DNA of 64,000 nt from contig NZ_CAUQDV010000001.1 in assembly GCF_963517015.1 (NCBI RefSeq), positions 1-64,000 on the forward strand. Reading direction: 5' to 3'. This DNA comes from an uncultured Devosia sp. (GTDB lineage: Bacteria; Pseudomonadota; Alphaproteobacteria; Rhizobiales; Devosiaceae). The notes beneath the pieces were generated by a model that worked only from the letters and a program-made list of their open reading frames with translations, made no database searches and was not told the DNA's origin. Every line of letters begins with the position of its first letter. Positions within the stretch are counted from its first letter, which is position 1. Positions 8,098-16,373 of the stretch are shown here, in pieces. The translations under genes and the position numbers were made by a program.

Positions 8098-8967
8098 ATG
8101 TCCGAAATATCCAGCCCCGACCGCCTGATGAATATCGTCGATCGCATTGCCGCCATCCGCGCCGATCTGGCGCCGACCGCCGGCCGAATTGCAGATTTCA
8201 TCGCCCAGAACGCGGCCGATGTGGTGCATATGTCGGTGACGGAAGTCGCCGAACGCAGTGGCGCCAGCGAGGGCAGCGTGGTTGGCCTCTGCCAGCAGTT
8301 GGGCGCCCGCGGTTTCCAGCAGATCAAGATCGCCCTGGCGCGCGACCTCGTCCAACCAGTTCAGTTCATCCACGAAGACCTGACCCCGGCCGATGGACTG
8401 GCTGACGTTGTGACCAAGATTTTCGGCGGCGGCCTCCAGGCCTTGCGTGACACGCAGAATGCCCTCGATCTCAACGCTCTGGGTCAGGCAGTCGCGGCCA
8501 TCCGCAAGGCCAAGCGCGTCGAGGTCTTCGGCATCGGCTCGGCTGCCCCCATCGCCGAGGATGCCACATATCGCCTGCTGCGCATTGGCATCAATGCCCG
8601 CGCCAGCGTCGATAGCCACATCCAGGCCATTACCGGCTCGCTCTGTGACCCCGACGTCGCCGTCATCACCATTTCTCATTCTGGCTCGACCATTGAAACA
8701 TTGACGGCCACCAAGCTGGCCAAGGAAGCCGGTGCCACCACCATCGCCGTGACGAATTTTGGCCGCTCGCCGCTCCTGACCCATACCGATATTGTGCTGC
8801 ACACTTTGGCGCGCGAAACCCAATTCCGCACCGAAGCCATGACGAGCCGCATAGCGCAACTGGCGGTCATCGACACTCTTATCGCCGCTCTTGCGCTGGC
8901 CGACTATGACAGGGCGGTCGCGACGATCGACAAGACTTTTGACGTGCTGTCGGTTAAGAGGGTCTGA
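8098..8967 (+). CDS. RpiR/MurR-family transcriptional regulator (HTH + SIS)
   Basis: A 289-aa regulator. The N-terminal HTH_6 domain (residues about 5-80) contains the characteristic MSVTEVAERSGASEGSVVGL helix-turn-helix. The C-terminal SIS sugar-phosphate-binding domain (about 125-255) has GIGSAAPIAEDA and the later TISHSGSTIET ligand loop. Family members sense phosphorylated sugars or amino sugars. Start ATG 8098 gives MSEISSPDRL; the longer frame runs back into the HAD gene. Its place beside the HAD phosphatase and divergent transporter makes it the likely local regulator, acting perhaps at 7281-7297. Confidence 0.92.
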   Translation: MSEISSPDRLMNIVDRIAAIRADLAPTAGRIADFIAQNAADVVHMSVTEVAERSGASEGSVVGLCQQLGARGFQQIKIALARDLVQPVQFIHEDLTPADGLADVVTKIFGGGLQALRDTQNALDLNALGQAVAAIRKAKRVEVFGIGSAAPIAEDATYRLLRIGINARASVDSHIQAITGSLCDPDVAVITISHSGSTIETLTATKLAKEAGATTIAVTNFGRSPLLTHTDIVLHTLARETQFRTEAMTSRIAQLAVIDTLIAALALADYDRAVATIDKTFDVLSVKRV

Positions 8968-9134
8968 GCTCTACACAAGCGCGGCGTCGAAGGGCAGCTT
9001 TCAGGTTGGCGCTGCCAGTTGCCACACGTCCGCAATGCGTCTTTGTCGGACCGACCGTTTTGAGCGCCAGGAGACCGGCAGCCTCGGGGTGGCAAGCGGT
9101 CAGGCAGGTGGAGGCAGGTCAAAAGCTGCCGCCG

Positions 9135-11189
9135 TTAGCTCATAACCTTGATACCCAATGCAGCATTGATCGCGTCAGCCAACTGGGACTGCTGATACGG
9201 TTTGCCGAGCCGTCCAACATCGAGCTTCACGTTGCCCGGCAACTCGGCATAACCACTTGCAAGGATGATCGGCAGGGTCGGAAAAATCTCTCTGACAGCC
9301 AAGATAAGGTCGGCGCCTGACATCTTGGGCATAGAAAAATCCGTGATCATGAGATCGACGGATTTTCCGCTCCGAAGGATCTCCAGAGCCGCCATGCCGG
9401 AATTGGCCTCGATGACGTTGTGGCCGAGGTCCTCTACCATTTCGACAGTGCTCATGGCGATAAGGGCATCGTCGTCGACGACCAGGATGGTTGAGCGCTC
9501 GGCCTTCCGAACGGTCGGTAGCTCATCGACCTGTGGTGCCTCGGTATACTCCGAGTCTGAAGAGGCGGCCGGCAGCAGCATTTCCGCCGTCGTTCCTTTG
9601 CCCACCTCGCTGGTGAGGTTGAATGCGCCGTGCAGCTGCAGAACGAGCCCATGGATCATGGACAAGCCAAGCCCGGTTCCTTTGCCCACCCCCTTGGTCG
9701 AGTAAAACGGCTCGACGGCACGCCTCAGCGTTTCGGCAGCCATACCCTTGCCGGTATCGGTCAGCGCAATGCGGACGTAATCGCCCGCAGGCAAGTCAGG
9801 GCTTCCTCCTTCGATAACCGTGCTGCCGATCGCTATGGCAATGGTGCCGCCGTCAGGCATTGCATCTCGGGCGTTGACCACCAGATTGAGGATCGCCAGC
9901 TCTATCTGGTTGCCGTCGACTTCTGCATATGCGGTTGGGCACCGGGTCTCCACAACGATTTCGATACCCGGTCCGACAGACTGGCGCATCAAGGTTTGGA
10001 GGTTAGTGATCAGCCCGACAAGGTCCGTTCGCCTGACTTCGAGCTCCTGCTTTCGCGCGAACGCCAAGAGGCGCTGAGTCAGCGACGCACCGCGACGTGC
10101 TCCTTCCAACGCGCCCTCTATTAGCCTCACCGCGCGCTCATCGCCTGCAACGTGGCGTCGGAGCACTTCGAGATTGCCCAGCACAGCCATGAGCAGATTG
10201 TTGAAGTCATGGGCAACACCGCCGGTCAACTGACCAATGGATTCCACCTTCTGTGCCTGGACCAGCAGCTCTTCGGCTTTCTCACGCTGTTGCATCTCGA
10301 CGATCGTGCGCCCGTGCGCCTCCTCAAGGGCGGCCGTGCGTTCGGCCACGCGCATCTCGAGGCTTTGATTGACGGCGATCAACTGCTGCTCGTGAGTCTT
10401 ACGGGCGGTTATGTCGGATGACACGCCAACCATCTTGCTGGGTGCGCCGTTGCGATCGACGAGCCGGCGCCCATGCACTTCAGCCCAATGCTCGGATTTG
10501 TCCGGCCAGACCGTCCGATACTCAATGCGATAGTCCTCACCAGTTTCGACAGTGTGGAGAACTGCCAGACGCATGCGCTCCTGATCGCCTGGATGCACGG
10601 TCCCCAACAGGTCTGGGTAGTCGAACCTGTCCTCCGGACTTCTGCCGAACGCCGCCTTGCATGTCGGCGATGCATTAAGCGTCATAGTCGTCAGGTCGAG
10701 TTCCCAAGTTCCCAGGTGTCCCGCCAGAAGAGCCGTGCGCAAACGCTCCTGGTTCTCGGCCAGTTCAGCAATACGCGAGCGTGCATCATATTGGCGCAAC
10801 CGGGCGCTGACCGTCGCTTTCACAACGCTCGCGAAGGTTGTCGGGTGAAATGGTCGCTCCAGGAAGGTTACGTTTCCAAGAAGTTCCAGTAGGCGCGCCG
10901 CGTGAGGATTGCGCTCTGGCCCTCCACCTGCGTGAGTGAGAACAACTATGGGTAGGTCTGACCAGGTCGGCTGGCCCTTCAGCCACTGATCGAGTCCACG
11001 TAAATCTGAATGGTTGAGCTCTTCCTGCGTAACAAGGACCAAGCTCACTTCATCGTCGAGCGCAGCAACCAACGTCGCGACGTCGGCGACAACGCGACTT
11101 TCGAGATCACTATTGGCCAACAGCGATGCCGCCACTGCCGCATCACGACCGCGTGGCGCCAGGATCAAAACATGGGATGGAGATGTCAC
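9135..11189 (-). CDS. Hybrid histidine kinase (pseudo-receiver, PAS, HisKA, HATPase, receiver)
   Basis: A 684-aa soluble hybrid kinase. Residues about 5-125 look like a receiver fold whose phospho-acceptor position is not Asp (LVLVTQEEL). A PAS domain (about 150-265) ends with GVSSDITARKTHE, followed by a coiled coil. The dimerisation/phospho-acceptor motif is GGVAHDFNN (His near 325). The HATPase domain has NLVVNARDAM, DTGKGM and GTGLGLSM. The C-terminal receiver (about 565-680) has a DDD acidic pocket, ITDFSMPKMSG and the KP lysine. It starts at GTG 11189, which overlaps the TGA of the kaiC-like gene (GTGA). The two are therefore translationally coupled and likely one signalling module. No transmembrane segment suggests cytoplasmic sensing. 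Confidence 0.93.
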   Translation of the reverse strand: MTSPSHVLILAPRGRDAAVAASLLANSDLESRVVADVATLVAALDDEVSLVLVTQEELNHSDLRGLDQWLKGQPTWSDLPIVVLTHAGGGPERNPHAARLLELLGNVTFLERPFHPTTFASVVKATVSARLRQYDARSRIAELAENQERLRTALLAGHLGTWELDLTTMTLNASPTCKAAFGRSPEDRFDYPDLLGTVHPGDQERMRLAVLHTVETGEDYRIEYRTVWPDKSEHWAEVHGRRLVDRNGAPSKMVGVSSDITARKTHEQQLIAVNQSLEMRVAERTAALEEAHGRTIVEMQQREKAEELLVQAQKVESIGQLTGGVAHDFNNLLMAVLGNLEVLRRHVAGDERAVRLIEGALEGARRGASLTQRLLAFARKQELEVRRTDLVGLITNLQTLMRQSVGPGIEIVVETRCPTAYAEVDGNQIELAILNLVVNARDAMPDGGTIAIAIGSTVIEGGSPDLPAGDYVRIALTDTGKGMAAETLRRAVEPFYSTKGVGKGTGLGLSMIHGLVLQLHGAFNLTSEVGKGTTAEMLLPAASSDSEYTEAPQVDELPTVRKAERSTILVVDDDALIAMSTVEMVEDLGHNVIEANSGMAALEILRSGKSVDLMITDFSMPKMSGADLILAVREIFPTLPIILASGYAELPGNVKLDVGRLGKPYQQSQLADAINAALGIKVMS

Positions 11190-12691
11190 GGCCGTTTGTC
11201 GCTGTCCGCACCGATGCTACCTACATCGCCGATGAAAGTCGGTACACCGCGCAGAACGCCCTGGAACTCCTTTAGCGGCTGTCCGACCTTTAGGCCCTTG
11301 GTGCCCATCCAGAACTCTCGAATTGTCTCCTCGTGCGCGCCAGTCCGCTTCTTGATCACGGAAATCGCTCGTCTAACCTTGCCGGCCGCTTCAAAGTACC
11401 GAAGCAGAATAACCGAGTCAGCAAGATAGGTCACATCAACCGGGGACTTCATATCTCCAACTAGCCCATGCTGGGCGATGGTCAGGAAAGTCGATGCACC
11501 CTGCCTGTTCAGGTACTGCAGCAGCTCATGAACGTGCAGTATCAAGGAGTTTTCCTGCGGCATCGCCGCCTGGTATCCGTTGAGGCTGTCAATCAGCACC
11601 GTTTTGGCACCCAAACGATCAACAGCGTAGCGTACTCGGTGCGCAAATTCGCCAGGCGATAGCTCGGCAGCATCAACTTGCTCGACGTGGAGCGAGCCGG
11701 CGTCGATCATTGACCGAAGATCGTACCCGAGCGTCTTCATCCGGTCGTAGAGCAGGCCAAGCTCTTCATCCAGGATGAATGCCACCGCCTTTTCACCACG
11801 CTCCATAGCTGCCGCGATGAACTGGAAGGCAAATGTGCTTTTCCCGGTGCCGGCGGGTCCGATGATCAGAGTGCTGGATCCTACCTCCAGTCCCCCGCCC
11901 AGTAAGGAATCCAGTTCTGGTGACCCGCTTAACAATTGCTTGCGTTCGAATGACGTCCGGTGCTCGGACGAGACGAGGCGAGGGAATACTTCCATGCCGC
12001 CAGTGGCGATGTTGAAATCGTGGAAGCCACCACGGAAGCGTTGCGCGCGGTATTTGACGACCTTGAGGCGGCGCCTATCGGCGCCATAGTCTGGCGTTGT
12101 CTCTTCGAGCCGTATGACACCGTGGGCGACGCTGTGGACCGTCTTGTCGGTGGACTCGGACGTGAGGTCATCCAACATGAGTACGGTGGCGCCATTCCGC
12201 GCGAAATAGTGCTTCAACGCGAGGATTTGTCGCCGATAACGCAGTGAACTTTGCGCAAGAAGCCTGATTTCGGAAAGGCTATCCAGAACCACGCGGTCTG
12301 GCTTGACGAGCTCGACCTGATCAAAGATCGCCTTCGTCGCCTCACCCAGTTCAAGATCGGAAGAGTAGAGCAGCGTCTGTGTCTGATCCGGGCTGAGCAG
12401 CGTCTCCGGCGGAACAAGTTCAAACACTTTGATAGACGGCCCCATAGTCCAGCCGTGCGACGCCGCGCCCATGCGCAGCTCTTCTTCAGTTTCCGAGAGG
12501 GTAATGTACAGACCCTTCTCGCCGACGTTTTCGCCTTCAAGCAAGAATTGTAACGCAACGGTTGTTTTACCGGTGCCGGGGGCCCCTTCGAGAAGGAACA
12601 GATGCCCTTTACTAAGGCCGCCTGCGGTTATGTCATCGAGACCAGCAATGCCGAATTTGGATTTGTTTGCGATAGCGGCAGATGTGGTCAT
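11186..12691 (-). CDS. KaiC-like double-domain RecA ATPase
   Basis: A 501-aa protein with two KaiC/RecA domains. CI has Walker A GAPGTGKTT (residues about 36-44) and the catalytic pair in SETEEEL. CII has GPAGTGKST (about 275) and ILDEELGLLYDR. The C-terminal KKRTGAHEETIREF matches the KaiC segment near the phosphorylation loop. Cyanobacterial KaiC is a hexameric clock ATPase/kinase; alphaproteobacterial relatives pair with histidine kinases without an established clock. No kaiA or kaiB is nearby. Start ATG 12691 has GAGGAC upstream; a GTG at 12757 has no such site. The GTGA overlap with the kinase gene points to a physical or regulatory partnership. Confidence 0.93.
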   Translation of the reverse strand: MTTSAAIANKSKFGIAGLDDITAGGLSKGHLFLLEGAPGTGKTTVALQFLLEGENVGEKGLYITLSETEEELRMGAASHGWTMGPSIKVFELVPPETLLSPDQTQTLLYSSDLELGEATKAIFDQVELVKPDRVVLDSLSEIRLLAQSSLRYRRQILALKHYFARNGATVLMLDDLTSESTDKTVHSVAHGVIRLEETTPDYGADRRRLKVVKYRAQRFRGGFHDFNIATGGMEVFPRLVSSEHRTSFERKQLLSGSPELDSLLGGGLEVGSSTLIIGPAGTGKSTFAFQFIAAAMERGEKAVAFILDEELGLLYDRMKTLGYDLRSMIDAGSLHVEQVDAAELSPGEFAHRVRYAVDRLGAKTVLIDSLNGYQAAMPQENSLILHVHELLQYLNRQGASTFLTIAQHGLVGDMKSPVDVTYLADSVILLRYFEAAGKVRRAISVIKKRTGAHEETIREFWMGTKGLKVGQPLKEFQGVLRGVPTFIGDVGSIGADSDKRP

Positions 12692-13133
12692 AGACGTCCT
12701 CGGTGCATTCGTGCGCGTTCCGGGTGCTTGATGCGCACGAAAAATGACAGCCGGCACGCTTTCGGAGAGCGCCAGGCTTCACGATAACATCACTCTACGA
12801 TTTTATACGAAACGCTCGCTACTAACTTTATTGGGGCGTCGACGAAGAATCGAGCAGACTGCCAAGCCCAACGGCGGAAGTCACTCTTCAGCGTGTAGGC
12901 AGTCGGTGCAGTCCACGTCGCCATTGGCGTTCAGACTAAACTCCATAAGGAAGCCACTACAGCAACAACCGCCACGATGGCGATGCCGTAAATTGCTACG
13001 CCATTTGGTGCCTGCCGGTGCTATACGACCTGACGTGCAGCGGCTGGGTCTGGATGAGCAACCTTCTCACCTGTCCGTCCACCGTCGATATCAGCTCGAA
13101 GCTGATCAGTTGTTGGGATTGCCATAGCTTTGC
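12692..13133. other. 442-bp gene-free stretch upstream of the kaiC-like gene
   Basis: No convincing gene is seen on either strand. It should hold the promoter of the kaiC-kinase pair. A GGAAC on the minus strand near 12717 is not followed by CGTT at 16 or 17 nt, so I do not call an EcfG site here. Confidence 0.4.
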
Positions 13134-13394
13134 TCAAGTCGCCGCCGAGTCGCGGTGATCGACTGGCTTTTCGAGATCTTCGACCCCGCCCTCCTCGTGC
13201 TCGGGATCTTTTCCCTTTCCAGGCACGGGACGGTTGGACAGGTGGTCGTGACGCATCTGTTCTGCCGTAACGGCCGCGCCGATACGGTCAGCCTGTTCTT
13301 CATCGTCGGTTACGATGACGGCCGCGCGCATGGGCGCAATCTCAAATTCACGGACAAGGAATTCTGCATCTGCTTTTTTGCTGGCATCATTCAT
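13134..13394 (-). CDS. Conserved small acidic protein beside manganese catalase
   Basis: An 86-aa protein, start ATG 13394 with GGAGAG eight bases upstream. The first half is ordered-looking (AEFLVREFEIAPMRAAVIVTDDEE). The second is rich in charged residues, Pro and His (GKGKDPEHEEGG) and probably disordered. No signal peptide or membrane helix. I do not recognise the family. It follows the catalase gene on the same strand, but a strong terminator separates them, so it may be expressed independently or by read-through. A stress role is inferred only from location. Confidence 0.7.
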   Translation of the reverse strand: MNDASKKADAEFLVREFEIAPMRAAVIVTDDEEQADRIGAAVTAEQMRHDHLSNRPVPGKGKDPEHEEGGVEDLEKPVDHRDSAAT

Positions 13395-13407
13395 AGTGCT
13401 CTCCAAT

Positions 13408-13438
13408 TCAAAAATGGGGCGCGATGCATCGCGCCCCT
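13408..13438 (-). terminator. Rho-independent terminator after manganese catalase
   Basis: A perfect 22-bp palindrome (13416-13437, GGGGCGCGATG/CATCGCGCCCC) is followed on the minus strand by ATTTTTG. It lies six bases past the catalase stop codon. Confidence 0.85.
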
Positions 13439-13443
13439 GGGAT

Positions 13444-14376
13444 TTAACGAGATGCTTTGTAGAGCTTGGATGCTATCTCGTAGAATTCTTCGGGCGCATA
13501 ATCCGGCGTGAACGCCGATGGCACACCCTGCAGCTGCTGCATCTTGCCGCCGTCCGGGATGCCTTCGACAACCTCGAGCGGTCCCGGAGGATCACCCGGC
13601 AGAGCTACCTCGTCATTGGACCAGATACCGGAAATCTCCTGGTAGTCGTCCTGGCTCCAGGTGTAGAGCCGCCGATGCGAGCCCTCATCGAGGTATTTCT
13701 GGCTTTCTGGAATCTTGGACAGGTCGATGTTGGGCGTGGGCAGCATTTTCTTGATGTCGACGCCGGTCAGTTTCTGCAAAGCGAGGGCATAGGAATGGGC
13801 ATGTACCGAGCCGCGGACCAATAGATAGCCACATACTTCCCGGCCGGTGGCGTTGTCGGCGCTGAGGGTTTCATAGACGCGGAGCTTGTGGAGGCGTGCG
13901 CCGCATTCGAGGTGGAAGTTGTGCAGGAGGTCGAAGATCACATTGCCGGTGGTGGTGATGAAGTCATTGTTCCAGGACGCACCATTGCTGTTGACCGGTG
14001 TGGCGCCGCCACCATTGGCCAAGAAGGCCGATGCCAGCCGGATATCCTCCATGGCTTCGTGCGGTGACTTCGAGATATCACCGCCATCACCCATGTCGCC
14101 CTTTGGCTTTTCCGGCCCGTTGTTGAGCATTCCCACGCCATTGCTGACGAGCTCGACATGGGCGAGCTCCTCGGCTGTGATCGAGGCGACCAGGCTATAG
14201 AAGGGACGCAACTTGTCCTTGGAGCGGAAGTTGAAGCTCTGGAACATGTAGTTTCCGAGCGTGGACATTTCGCCATATTTTCCGCCGAGCAACTCCTGCA
14301 AGGCTGCGGCAGCATTCGGATCCTGCTTCTTGGCTGGTGGGAGTTCGGTGATCAGTCGGTCTACACGCATGAACAT
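13444..14376 (-). CDS. Manganese catalase family protein
   Basis: A 310-aa non-haem catalase. The ferritin-like four-helix core carries dimanganese ligands in motifs such as ELLGGKYGEMSTLGNYMFQS (Glu), TAEELAHVELV (Glu-x2-His), FHLECGARLHKLRV (Glu) and GSVHAHSYALAL (His). It would disproportionate hydrogen peroxide in the cytoplasm. Start ATG 14376 follows GGAGAAC; a second Met lies two codons on. It belongs to a stress cluster with the DUF892 gene upstream, but each gene has its own terminator. Length is typical for the family. Confidence 0.95.
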   Translation of the reverse strand: MFMRVDRLITELPPAKKQDPNAAAALQELLGGKYGEMSTLGNYMFQSFNFRSKDKLRPFYSLVASITAEELAHVELVSNGVGMLNNGPEKPKGDMGDGGDISKSPHEAMEDIRLASAFLANGGGATPVNSNGASWNNDFITTTGNVIFDLLHNFHLECGARLHKLRVYETLSADNATGREVCGYLLVRGSVHAHSYALALQKLTGVDIKKMLPTPNIDLSKIPESQKYLDEGSHRRLYTWSQDDYQEISGIWSNDEVALPGDPPGPLEVVEGIPDGGKMQQLQGVPSAFTPDYAPEEFYEIASKLYKASR

Positions 14377-14401
14377 GGTAGTTCTCCGATGTTGATAGCT
14401 C

Positions 14402-14434
14402 GAAACAAAAAGACCGGCGGGTCTCCGCCGGTCT
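14402..14434 (-). terminator. Rho-independent terminator after the DUF892 gene
   Basis: AGACCGGCGG (14411-14420) and CCGCCGGTCT (14425-14434) form a perfect 10-bp stem with a 4-nt loop. It is followed on the minus strand by TTTTTGTTT. It lies six bases past the DUF892 stop. Confidence 0.9.
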
Positions 14435-14439
14435 GTGGG

Positions 14440-14949
14440 TTACTTTTTGGCGGTTTCGCCCGCTTCCTTGAGCGCCGCGAATTGCACCGTCACCGTTTCG
14501 ATGTTGGCATCGAGCCATTCGGCCATGGCGATCTCTTCATCGAGGTTGGCCTCGAGCGCCTTGATGGCTTGTGTGTTGCCGGAGGCTTCGGCCAGGGCGA
14601 TCAGCGATTTGTAGGCGGCGATCTCGAAATTCTCGAAAGCGAAGTTGGCGAAGGAGTTCTTGACGATCTCGTCAGGCGCAACGGTGTGGCCGACGGCAGC
14701 AAAGGTCCCGGCCAGTGATAGCGCCATGTCCTTGAGAGCAGATCGGTCCTCGTCCAAGCCATCGAGGATGGCTTCAAGCCGCTCGATCTGTCCTTCAGTT
14801 TCCTTAATGTGGCGGTTCAGCATCGCCTCGACATCGGGATAGTTCTCGATACGGCTGGCCTGCGGCTTCATGATGGAGAGCGCCTGGTTTTCCATAGCGT
14901 GGGCGTTCTTGAGCCCGGTGACGAAAAGGTCGTGTGATGTAGTTGCCAT
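14440..14949 (-). CDS. Ferritin-like DUF892 (YciE-type) stress protein
   Basis: A 169-aa all-helical protein of the YciE/DUF892 family. The sequence has the repeated acidic-His pattern of a ferritin-like bundle: AHAMENQAL near residue 15, HIKETEGQIERLEAIL near 47, FENFEIAAYKSL near 110 and DEEIAMAEWL near 140. These proteins accumulate under general and osmotic stress; their chemistry is unresolved. Start ATG 14949 follows AGGACA. An EcfG-like promoter (14991-15015) sits at the right distance. A second DUF892 protein is encoded at 25935. Confidence 0.9.
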   Translation of the reverse strand: MATTSHDLFVTGLKNAHAMENQALSIMKPQASRIENYPDVEAMLNRHIKETEGQIERLEAILDGLDEDRSALKDMALSLAGTFAAVGHTVAPDEIVKNSFANFAFENFEIAAYKSLIALAEASGNTQAIKALEANLDEEIAMAEWLDANIETVTVQFAALKEAGETAKK

Positions 14950-14990
14950 ACGGTTTGTCCTAATATCGTGGTGACAATCGGAGGCAGTTG

Positions 14991-15015
14991 AATGGATGAA
15001 CAGCCGACGAGTTCC
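14991..15015 (-). promoter_or_regulatory. EcfG-like promoter, one mismatch (GGAAC-N16-CATT)
   Basis: On the minus strand GGAAC (15011-15015) is followed after exactly 16 nt by CATT (14991-14994). The general-stress sigma consensus is GGAAC-N16/17-CGTT. It would place the transcription start about 35 nt before the DUF892 start codon. Confidence 0.5.
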
Positions 15016-15202
15016 GCATGAAAAATACAATTATATCAGCATGTTATTCAGCGCGAGCGGATGCTTTTACAGACTTGCTATTGCAAGCTGTCACTCTAAA
15101 TGCGGTGATGATCAGTGTCGAAAGCCGGTAGGACCGACTGTGTCACCTGTTCGAAAAGTGCGCGTTTGCCCCCGTCGAGCGGGTGTAGTGACGCCGAGCG
15201 TC

Positions 15203-15439
15203 TCAACGACGCCGTTGCCGGTCGCTTTGTACTTTTTGATAGAGACGCACTACGTTCTTCGCGGTGTCGCTGGTCTTCTGCCAATAAACCTTGGCTGTAA
15301 GTTCGCGCGGGGATCCGCTACGGACCAGCTCCATCCCTAATAGAAAGCTGGCTGCTGCCTCAGGCGATTTGGCCGATACAGACCGTCGTTCTCCAGAACT
15401 GGCAGGGCGGATATCGAGTACTTCGTATGTCGTGGTCAT
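15203..15439 (-). CDS. Conserved hypothetical small protein
   Basis: A 78-aa protein with an alternating-strand pattern (TTYEVLDIRP, then SVSAKSPEAAASFLLGMELV) and a C-terminal VYWQKTSDTAKNVVRLYQKV. No signal peptide, membrane segment or catalytic motif. I recall similar uncharacterised short proteins in Rhizobiales that pair a strand-rich start with an AA..LLG..LVRSG helix, but I cannot name a family. It stands alone on the minus strand between the DUF892 gene and the divergent receiver gene. Confidence 0.7.
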   Translation of the reverse strand: MTTTYEVLDIRPASSGERRSVSAKSPEAAASFLLGMELVRSGSPRELTAKVYWQKTSDTAKNVVRLYQKVQSDRQRRR

Positions 15440-15648
15440 AGACTTCTCTTCGCTTCAATGATCGGGAAGAGGAACTGACGCCGGATAGTGCTCCTCGGTC
15501 GATAGCGGGACCTAGATATTTTCCAATCGTCGGCGCCGACGTTGCGGCAATAAGCACAACAGATCATGGATAATCGCCCCCGGCACTATCACATGTTAGA
15601 GGCAAACCCTTCTTCGTCTGGTCGGTACAATTGACCTTAGCTGGCCGT

Positions 15649-15673
15649 GGAACCGTCTTTCCGCCAGGAAGTT
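15649..15673 (+). promoter_or_regulatory. EcfG-like promoter, one mismatch (GGAAC-N16-AGTT)
   Basis: GGAAC (15649-15653), exactly 16 nt, then AGTT (15670-15673), 24 nt before the receiver-protein ATG. One mismatch to the general-stress consensus GGAAC-N16-CGTT. Confidence 0.45.
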
Positions 15674-15697
15674 CACCCGTCAAATGGGAAGGATACT

Positions 15698-16078
15698 ATG
15701 AGTAGACCGAACGACTTCGAAGGGCGGCGCGTGCTCGTCGTGGAGGATGACTATCTAATCGTGGCAGGCCTCATCGAGACCCTGCAATCCATGGGCGCCG
15801 AGGTCATTGGTCCGATTTCAAATGTGGACCAGGCCCTGAAGAGTATGGAAATCATTCCTCCGATCGCCGGCGCGGTACTTGACGTGAGCGTCCAGGGCGT
15901 ACCCGTTTTCCCCGTGGCAGACGCGCTTGCTCAACGCAATATACCGTTCGTTTTCTCGACAGGATACGATCGGGAGTCCATTCCGCCGGAGCACTCCGAC
16001 GTGCCCTTGTTTCAAAAACCTGCGGCGGACCATGAGGTCGTGGACGACCTGTTGCAACAGATTCGCACGGCCGAGTAG
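15698..16078 (+). CDS. Stand-alone response-regulator receiver protein
   Basis: A 126-aa single receiver domain with no output domain. It has the acidic pair EDD (residues about 16-18), the phospho-acceptor Asp in GAVLDVS (about 57), the Ser/Thr of FVFSTGYD (about 82) and the conserved Lys of LFQKP (about 103). Such proteins relay or buffer phosphoryl groups in phosphorelays. Start ATG 15698 is preceded by GGGAAGG. A near-consensus stress promoter is just upstream, suggesting a stress-signalling role. The partner kinase is unknown; the hybrid kinase at 9135-11189 is the only one in the window. Confidence 0.9.
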   Translation: MSRPNDFEGRRVLVVEDDYLIVAGLIETLQSMGAEVIGPISNVDQALKSMEIIPPIAGAVLDVSVQGVPVFPVADALAQRNIPFVFSTGYDRESIPPEHSDVPLFQKPAADHEVVDDLLQQIRTAE

Positions 16079-16087
16079 CCCCGCAAG

Positions 16088-16315
16088 TTACTCGAAATCG
16101 AACGTCACTGTAGTTTTGAACACGTTGCAAAGCGCTGCATCGAGAACACGTACCGAGAGCACCAGCGGCCCATCGTGCGGGATATTTTCAGCCGCCAGTT
16201 GAGCAATGGTCACGATTGCCTCTCGCTTCGCTGCCGCGTCGTCGAGTAACTCAACGCCGTCGTCATCACGCTTGGTCTCGCCGTTGAATTCTATCGGAAA
16301 AAAATATCTTTGCAC
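16088..16315 (-). CDS. DUF6894 family small protein
   Basis: A 75-aa protein starting at GTG 16315, which reads QRYFFPIEF and has a strong GAGAGGAG eight bases upstream. The longer open frame has no such signal. The family pattern is an N-terminal (P/Q)RYFF strand, a DDDGVELLDDAAAKREA segment and a C-terminal strand pair (VLSVRVLDA, TTVTFDFE). Function unknown; common in Hyphomicrobiales near stress genes. It converges with the receiver gene, leaving 9 bp between stops. Confidence 0.8.
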   Translation of the reverse strand: MQRYFFPIEFNGETKRDDDGVELLDDAAAKREAIVTIAQLAAENIPHDGPLVLSVRVLDAALCNVFKTTVTFDFE

Positions 16316-16373
16316 CGAGCGGCTCCTCTCAGCGCTGAAAGGCTTCCCGTGAGGATGCGGTTCCTTCACGAAT

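Noticed and set aside
12713..12717. GGAAC upstream of the kaiC-like gene as an EcfG site
   Set aside because: No CGTT-like box at 16 or 17 nt; only the first half matches.
12744..13127. Possible 127-aa gene upstream of the kaiC-like gene
   Set aside because: Arg/Ser-rich, no ribosome site and no domain-like pattern.
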